Of a DNA stretch of 64,000 bases, positions 56,101 through 64,000 are shown piece after piece. This DNA comes from Tomocerus qinae. Taxonomy: Eukaryota; Arthropoda; Collembola; Entomobryomorpha; Tomoceridae. The first letter of the stretch is position 1, and every line of letters starts with the position of its first letter. A program made the position numbers and the translations under genes. The notes beneath the pieces were generated by a model. That model did no database searches and was not told the DNA's origin. It was given only the letters and a program-made list of their open reading frames with translations. The stretch is taken from assembly GCA_020055645.1 (NCBI GenBank), contig CM034546.1, positions 120,206,375 through 120,270,374 of the forward strand, written 5' to 3'.

Positions 56101-59100
56101 TAAGTGCTATTACATTTGACGTAACTCAAAAGATTTATTCTATTTTCTGAACTAAGTACAACATAATAATGTAGACTAATCACTAGTAAAAACTATTGAA
56201 ATCTAAATATTTGGGATTGTGTGTAAAATAAGGATGAATGATGCATACTGACAATTAATTACACCAATTTTAGTGTTGCAAGTTAAATAAAAAATTATTT
56301 TTCTGAAGTTTACTTATAGTAATCAAATAGATAGCATAGCATAAGAAGGTTTGACAGCTTACCCGGCAGTTTGGCATTTGGAGGAGGTATTGTTTTCTTT
56401 TCTTTCTCACTTGTTGCAGCCCGCCCCATTGATGCTGCATCCGAAGTACGTTTATCAGCTGCATTGGTCGAGTCAAAAGGAAACTCCTTATGCAAATCCT
56501 TTAGCAATTTAGACTTGGAATTGAACTTCAGGTTTTCCAATTCAAGTTCTTCTTCCTGTGAACATTCAATATCCCAAATTAATTCTACAAGGATGGAAAG
56601 ATGCATAAATGGAATTAAAATAGCTATTAGCAAATCACATATTGAAGAACATGCAGGAAATTATACTATTTCCAAGATATGACTATGTGTAACAGTTTCT
56701 TATGTAGTAGGCGTACATTCAACATTATTGTTTCCTTCCTGATGTACTCGAGATTCAAGACTCGACTATAATGTTAACTATACAGTATTTACATTGTAAC
56801 AAAAGCACCTTTTTCATGCCAATATGGAAAAGTCCCGGAAATTAGAAAATAGAAATGACCGTTTGGTCTAATACTTAATCCTTCTACTAGAGTATAATTT
56901 TATTACACTACTATGCATTTCAAGAGTATTAGGATGACTGTCGGATATAGTTAAATGTCAAAGGATGTTTTTATTATTGTAGGTACGAACTTTGTTGTTC
57001 AAGTACGAACAGATCATCAATTTAGGCTTACAATGTTTAAGAATCTACGTAGTATATATATACTGTAGTTACTAGCAGTACAAAATCATAATTATAAGAA
57101 ACCTGTCAACCTGTCAGGTCTTATATAGTCTTTGAGTATATATAATATTATCAGACAAATCAAAACTTACTGGAAGTTGGTCGGCATTTGAGGCTTTTGG
57201 GCTGATTTTACTGCTACCAAGACCAATAATATTACTGCCTGTAAAAAAGAAGCAAAAAGATCAGTTATGATATTATGTACAATTGTATACAAACGTGATT
57301 ACACAAACAAACATGTGCAGGTGAAAGGAAATTGGAGTATCTTGGAGTCTGGAACTTCTGGAAGTATAGGTTGCATATTGCATAACAAGGGTTCGGTGAC
57401 CACCAGATAGCCATCTGATACGCCTGCTAAATGGCTATTCGGTTGGTTCAGTTCTGCTTTAAATGACCCAGAGCAGAATACTACATGAACTGAGAAAAGT
57501 ATTCTTTGGTTTTATGATGCATTTCAAAAACCTCACGTTTTGGCCACTAACCATTTCGTGGCTGATCAAATTTCTTTTTAGCTTGTAAAACTTGGCTATG
57601 ACCAAATATTCTTTTCAAGTTACAATTGACTTAATTAGTAACTGGAATCAGTTAATTTGAAATGTGGTGAATCGTATAATGTCGCTGTTGGTGTTTGTAA
57701 TTGGCAAATGTTCCTACAACATCAATATTTGACCTATTTGCCTTTGAGATAAATTGTTGATGGAACATCGTGTATATAACCAGCACTATAGTAGTATCAA
57801 ACCAGCATACAATACAACACAACACTAATTACATAGGTAACTACTCTAATTACTGCTCTACTGCATCAATTACCTCTTCAATCCGGGGCAATTTTCTTTG
57901 AAATCGTATAGTTAGGTTTCAGAATAGAATTTCAGGGCTTAATTGCTATCAAACATGTTTAGAGGTCCTTCTTAGAAATACGGGTGAAACTTGTCATTGA
58001 CAGTTTGTGGAGCAATCTTAGGCTCTCTTCTACTTGAAATACAAACAACATAATTTGAGTACTTGACTACAGTGTGTAAATAGTATACTATTGTTCAACG
58101 TAATACAAAGAACCTTTCTAGAGGTATCAACTAAGTAGTACAGCACAATGCCATAAAAGCTGCAATAAAAATAGTGAATTTCAATATAAATTGCCCTCAG
58201 TCTCAGTTTCATTTTCAGCTTGTCTCGAATATCTGAGGGGTGGAGGATATCGAATAGACAATTAGTCTTTGTTCTCATCTTTCCTTCTGAGAGAAATCGC
58301 CTGTATCCAGAATCATAGATTTATAATGCTGAAACATATAGCAAAATAAGCCTCTATTATTTGCCAAATTGACAAAAGCAGTTGGCAACTTTCATTTTGG
58401 CAAAAATCTTACAAGCCGCTTTATGTCAATACTACTTTTATTCAGACTATCAGACTAGAAAACTGCATAAGTCTAAACTACAACAACTATACTTGCATAT
58501 ATACTTGGAGTGGAGAAATAATAAATAAATCATGTAGCAATATCATACTTAATACTCCGTTTATCCACAATCGCCTAGATTCACATTCAGGAAAATAAAT
58601 AAACTCTCAATTCCTTCTAGCCATTAGTATTTGTCCATTATTCAGTAGTCTTTCATGTTCATTGTCCCTTTTCACAAGATTCCTCTGAGACCTCAAGTCA
58701 GAAAATCTGAACTGCGTAATGCTTTTATTGTCCAGATTTAATCAGGACTTTCTCTGACGTAAACTACCACATAATACGTAATGTTTATATATTTTAAGCT
58801 CCACTCTGACGACTCTTATTGTATATACTAATAAACCACTGTCAACATAATAGAAAACCGTACACTTTTCTACTTCAGGAATGACCGCATAGATTGTCAG
58901 CTTTCTGACGTCAAAGGAAAAGGAATGCGAGAATTATTTTTCATAACTTTGAAAGCTAAAACGAAGCGACTTTCATTAGTCCTACGGAAATTAATACCCA
59001 GATGTGATTCAGTAAATGAAAATCAGAGTTTACATAATAATATCCAATTACCTTTCTATAATATTATGTGCAAAAGCTCTGGATTTGAGTTGCATTGTTT

Positions 59101-61923
59101 CCACCTTTGAAAAATTCTTACAAAAGTACCACATAAGCTATCCAAATATGCTACAACTCAGTCTATTCACCTGGAATTTTAGAAAATAGTCTACTAATGT
59201 AGTCCAAAGTCCTAAAATTCATTTTCTAAAAAGTATTTCTACAGATTCACCGGTTAAAAATTCTGTCAACTTTTATTGTAGTCAACTTTCTCCATGTTCA
59301 AAATAAGTACCCGACTTAAAATGCCAACACATGAAGGGTTTGTCAAACATATCTACTAGAAATTTCTACACCTCTTAAATTCAATGTTGTGGAAGTAAAT
59401 CAAGAAAATGCAAGCAAATGTTATGCAAACATGTATCCGTTAAAGTACGCAAATAGCCCGAGAGATTTTTGCGCTCATGTATGTAGCGTTTATGTATTTT
59501 CTGATTTCACTTTGCACATTTTCCCCATCTATCTGCTGTGCAATAAGTACTTTTTTACCTTTTCCATCTGTATAATGCTATTGGAAGGTTCAGACAGAGG
59601 CAACGAACGAAGACTAACCTGACAAATGAAAAAAAAGGTTACCTACTTTGAACTAAATAGGATTCCTTGACCGCCAGCCTATGGCGAAATCATTTCTAAG
59701 TCATCTCAACCAATTACTTTCCCATTTCTCAGAGACTTTTTTACCCCAAGTTGTAGGTACAAGTGAAAAGCAAAAAGAGAGAAGTCACCTATTTGGTACT
59801 CTTAATGCGTACATACAATAATAATGAGTTTACTTACGGTGCAGAGATAAATATATACTTATAGTAGGTATAATCATATGTTTCTTTAGATGCGATTGAG
59901 ATAAATTCCTGAGAAGAGCAACGCAACCCACAACATTTGCTTTAGTGAATGAAGAAGATCCATTATTTCGGTAGGCTGACTTTGGATTACAAACTGATTG
60001 AGTTTCATATAAGATTGAGTTGATAGTTAGTCTGCATGACTCTTTCTTCGATTCCACTTAAATAGTCAGACAGAAGTAAATACCCTAACAGAAAGGAAGC
60101 GGAAAACACTACAGGGCTTCTTTTTATTACTTACGCTCACTATCTCTAAAAACATTCTCTATGTACACAAACAAACTATCAAAGGGAAATAACGCAATAG
60201 CGTATAATATGATGTACTAAGTTAGGATTCTGCAGACAGAGCTAGAGATATCCACCCACTGAAGATGCTTAAAAGCTCGTATATATAAAATGTACAAAGC
60301 GATCCCGAATTTCATCAACTTGCCATGTCACATCCTAATCTAAATGCAGGGTGTCTTTCAGATCTCATTCATCTTTTCCAGCCCACGTAAGTATGATGAT
60401 GAAAATAATACTCAAGGCGGTTCTCTGCAGGTTAGAAATTTACGACAGCTTTGGAGCGCTGAAGTGTGATAGGCCTTAAATTATTTCGTGACACATGAGA
60501 TGACGTGACTCCTTGAAGCGATTGCTTTCAATTAGGAGACACAATTTTTACAGACAAACTTTTCACAAACCTATGTATTCGCAATAGAAAAAAATGCACA
60601 TAATATCGAATTGTGAAATATGCATTAGGTATACTGACCTCGTTGAATGTGACCTCATTTTTCCATCTTTATTCTCATTTGTCCAGTGAAATATCCCGTA
60701 GTTTGTCATTTTATTACATTTGCACTGCATTCAAGCTAAGCCTAGTCGCTTATAACGCTACTTATACTGATCTACATTGCATTTCACAGAAAACGCGAAA
60801 TAGCTATAGTATAAATCCATATTTGCTATCTAATCCAGAGCTTACTCGGGTTCATACTCTCTCTTTCTCTTGCTTTCCCCCACTTTCTCTTTCGGTTTCC
60901 TTACTGCCACAAAAAATAGATCTCTATATACAAAATATGTGTGATATGGCAATCGAATATCTGTATAGTATCACACTTTAATCTACAAATGGGGTCACTG
61001 TGTCCATTACCCATAGAGTAAATGCCCGAGAAATGGTCACAATTTGCATTTATGCACAGATATGATACAGCATCGTAATGTACGAGTACGTTAGCTTGCA
61101 TTTACACTATGTACACAGATGCTCCATATATATTAGTCCACGTCGTATATTTTCCAGACAGGTCAGAACTGGTTGTTTTGATTTAGCTCTAGGCTTTATT
61201 ACCCGTATTTGGCCGACAGGAAGATCTCATAAGGATTTGGTTTCCTATCCAAACGGAACTGTATTAGCTTAGGTAGAATATTTACCTAACAATAAGCAAT
61301 AACGCCCGATCGAGTTTAATCCAAACGAGTTAAGTTATTACGTTTCCAACACTTACTCTAGAACAAAGGGGGGAAACAGAAGAAATAGGTGGGAAGGTAT
61401 TGTCTATGAAGTAGCAACGAGTACACAAGTTATTAGATGTGGCTAAGTATACCGTCTGTTTGTTCTACATCTCTGCATTAGTTTCCCAGAGGAGCTCATA
61501 AATATCTGCGAGCTATGGCCAGCACCAACCCGTTTTCACTTATTACTACAACTGTAAATTACTATATCCTAGTTGGCACACTCTTGGAGAACCGTATGAC
61601 TCTCAATTACTTCAGGACTACTGATATTCTAGGGATGAGATAGGAAAACGAGCAGCTGCGCTCCTTCAGAGTGTTCACTTCATCGTTTCTCATCTGAATT
61701 TCCCCATACTCGAAATTCAACCGCATTGAAAAAAGCCGACATAAGGTTTTGGCTCTTTTCAGAATCACACAACATATGGTTACTACAAAAATGTATAATA
61801 AAAGAAAACCAAACATTATTTTTACTTACTGGGATGAACTCTTGGTGGAGATCCATTGATTAAAGTGAAGGAACTGGAGCTGATCGCCACGAAAGCAGTC
61901 ACGATTAGAGCCAAAGTTTTCAT
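53118..61923 (-). CDS. cysteine-free secretory precursor, granin/prohormone-like
   Basis: Seven coding exons on the minus strand: 61830-61923, 57171-57238, 56363-56555, 55198-55505, 54386-54511, 53339-53771 and 53118-53239. They join in frame to 447 aa, and all introns are GT-AG; the first is about 4.6 kb. A clear signal peptide opens the chain (MKTLALIVTAFVAISSSS). The mature chain has no cysteine, is acidic, and has candidate convertase sites at KR 89-90, KRR 155-157 and RR 273-274. Between them are a hydrophobic segment with FRLSIPQGAFGFISP and helix-rich blocks: DYTPQDIAEYIFWTGDEKSV, RDDAISFWEDVKLELDQLK, and DYEELVDKIRQADAKLREY to the end. It closes with a proline/glutamine-rich tail (PPPKPTQPQPQ). 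This resembles granins and insect neuropeptide precursors in layout. I cannot name the orthologue, and peptide products are inference. Confidence 0.8.
57239..61829 (-). other. large first intron of the secretory-precursor gene
   Basis: About 4.6 kb, far longer than other introns in the window. Long first introns often hold regulatory elements or alternative first exons. I found one open stretch on the minus strand ending at a GTAAGT (about 59836-60057), but no acceptor-donor pair I could place in frame. No repeats or RNA genes were recognised. Confidence 0.6.
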
Positions 61924-64000
61924 TTTGAATAGAGAACCTAGATTATTGACCCGTTTTCACTTCACTAGGTCGCTATCCCCAGCAATCTGGAAAACGTTTA
62001 AATCATCACGAATGGTATTTATGGAAAGATTAGCTGTTGACAGCTGAATTCATTGAGTAGAAAGTCACTTTCACTAGTGAAAGTCCTCTTTTGGCACATC
62101 CCTCGTTCAATATTTATTTTACCGTCTGTTCGAATTAATTTTGTCAGATATCAAAATTAGAATCTAGAATCAATTGGTTTTGATTTACTATGCCGCCCTC
62201 TTAACATTAACAAAGTAGTACCTATACTAGTTATAAATACATTAATGTAACAAATACTCTGTCAATGTGTTCATTGAAAACCAAGCACGCTATAATACGC
62301 TTTAACCTCACGGTGTTGGTTTTTCTGGGGTCTTTGTTGCGTGTGATGTGATGCAAAACTCAAGATTTAGTCTAGCGTGTAAAGAATGAACAATAAATTA
62401 CAATGTATGTACATTCCACTTGGTATGTCCATTTATAATGGGAAAGTCATGCTTTGATCTGATAGCTCTACTAAAGGAAAAAGCAGTTAATGAACTAAGA
62501 AATTAGCTAGTGAAAAATCAATATGGAGCAAATGAGCTTTTGTTTTTACAACGGAGCTTAACTACTAACATGGGAAACATATAGGAGCAAACGGAATAAA
62601 TATTTGGAAGCACTCAACTGTGCGGGCAGTGACGAACTTTTCCAACCAACTAGTCAGCAACATTTGCATTATGTTTATCTTCAAAAACTGTCACTGCCAT
62701 TGTGGGCTCACTCTCTACGCTCCTGCGGTAATAGCATGGTTAGAACAAATAAATTAACTCCTGGCTATACTTTTCAGAATGTTGCAAAATTCCCTTCATT
62801 CCTAGAATTACTAGGTCAAAAGCCAAAACTCTTCTGGTTTACACTCTGTCTGTGTGGTTAGGAGTTTTCGGAGTTAAATTTTTGATATGTTCACTAGGAC
62901 TCGTGTATTTAACAAATTTATTATGGGTACCTACGTCAATAGAGTCTGTGACACAAAAATTCTGTACATAACTTTGCATTTTTGTTGTTGCAAGTTTTCT
63001 TTAAATCATGCTAGCACATAGATAACTCTACTAATTGGAGAACGAGTTTTATACGGTGGTTTTGGCATAGCATGCGCTGTTCTGCTTAAATGTCTTAGTC
63101 TTCACCTTATTCGGACTAAGTTGTACAAGGACATTAATATGAAATGTACACACAAGAATCTAAACACCTAAGTAATAGAATTATTTCGGATGTGGCATCC
63201 AGATAGTTTTGCCACGAATGTGATTGACAGACTTATATAGTGGCAAAGGATAACGAGGTCTTTCAAAGTCATCATCAAAGTCAAGAGTGCAAAAGCAGGC
63301 GTGACATCCATGATGACGAGAGAAATGTCGTTATAAAGTATAACATACGAGCTCAGAGCCAATCACGTAACTAAAACCTAAATAAAACGTACAAGTATTG
63401 AGAGTACTATTAAGAAGTATTGTATAAACGGTAAATGCGGAGGGGGGACCTTGTGAAGGTGTAATAGGTATTATCTGTATGCAAGGCATTCGATATCTTT
63501 ATGCCCTGCAGAGGCTACGCTTGTACAAGTAGTAAGGCTCTTGTCTTGTCTGGCTAATGTAATTCAATTTATTTTGTTTCGCTCTGCTTGGCATGGTAAA
63601 TATAACTATAGTAAGGATAGACACATTTGAATAGCTTCTTTTACCTATAACATATCCTAAAATATTATCATTGCCATTTCTGATTCAGAACAAGTTCACC
63701 ACGGCATGCATAGAATAGTATGTTCATGTTTGCAGGATGTGTAGCCAGAATACAATTAGGGTGGATGGGAACTTTTTGGTGCATCTCAATATTTCAGTAT
63801 GGTAATTCTGAGGACAATGCCCGAGTTTGTCTTTAGCTACGATTCCTATAATTCTAGCGTTGAAAATTAAATGAAGGAGAGCTATACAGAGCGTAGACAA
63901 TCAAAACGCTAATTTTAATAGCCATGTAATGGCAAGCAGCACTTGCATTAGTTCAATTTATATAATAATACGACAGTAGCCCAGCCAACCCACAGTGACC
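61924..64000. other. upstream region of the secretory-precursor gene; no further gene seen
   Basis: The minus-strand promoter should lie in the first few hundred bases. TAAATATT on the minus strand near 62110 is a weak TATA-like candidate, and an 18 bp palindrome lies at 62067-62084. The rest to the window edge shows no supportable gene. Confidence 0.5.
62067..62084. promoter_or_regulatory. 18 bp perfect palindrome upstream of the secretory-precursor gene
   Basis: ACTTTCACT followed by its exact complement, 144 bases upstream of the start codon. Its position in the presumed promoter or 5' UTR makes it a candidate binding site for a dimeric factor; this is inference. Confidence 0.5.

Noticed and set aside
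59836-60057. Minus-strand open stretch ending at GTAAGT inside the 4.6 kb intron, considered as a cassette exon
   Set aside because: No convincing acceptor upstream gives an in-frame join, and the joined model without it is complete.

Overview
The window is animal nuclear DNA, almost certainly from an arthropod. It is AT-rich. Its genes are split by short GT-AG introns, mostly about 60 to 230 bases, and are separated by several kilobases of non-coding sequence. A full-length animal WS/DGAT-type acyltransferase hints at a springtail or another early-branching pancrustacean, but that placement is inference. There is no prokaryotic or organellar gene organisation.

Eight multi-exon gene models could be rebuilt by joining reading frames across splice sites. 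From left to right they are: a WSD-family acyltransferase (+, 3304-5188); a CRAL-TRIO lipid-transfer protein (-, 6985-8608); a TUT1-like terminal nucleotidyltransferase (+, 16765-19745); tubulin cofactor D, TBCD, with 11 exons (+, 24924-29675); a membrane-anchored GH20 hexosaminidase D, HEXD (-, 34446-37224); TMEM245 with 9 exons (-, 42463-46264); a probable securin-like protein (+, 47504-48806), head-to-head with TMEM245; and a cysteine-free secretory precursor with a 4.6 kb first intron (-, 53118-61923). A ninth, small two-exon secreted protein (-, 50210-50833) has no recognisable family. All exon joins keep frame. Mammalian relatives known from memory support TBCD, TMEM245, TUT1 and HEXD.

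Repeats fill two gene-poor intervals. Between 11.6 and 15.9 kb, inverted TTCGCAT-rich ends enclose about four tandem units of roughly 740 to 800 bp. Three units are marked by long, nearly perfect palindromes of 26 to 30 bp built on one core, and the last carries a 38 bp variant changed symmetrically in both arms. Between 20.7 and 23.7 kb lie a composite foldback element with a GC-rich CACGGGC cluster in its loop, and a second, shorter foldback MITE.

The genes do not form one pathway. WSD acyltransferase, CRAL-TRIO protein and HEXD concern lipid and glycan metabolism. TBCD and the securin-like protein act in the cytoskeleton and chromosome segregation. TUT1 acts in RNA 3'-end modification. The long stretches at 1-3.3, 8.6-11.6, 30.3-34.4, 37.3-42.4 and 62-64 kb show nothing I can support as a gene.
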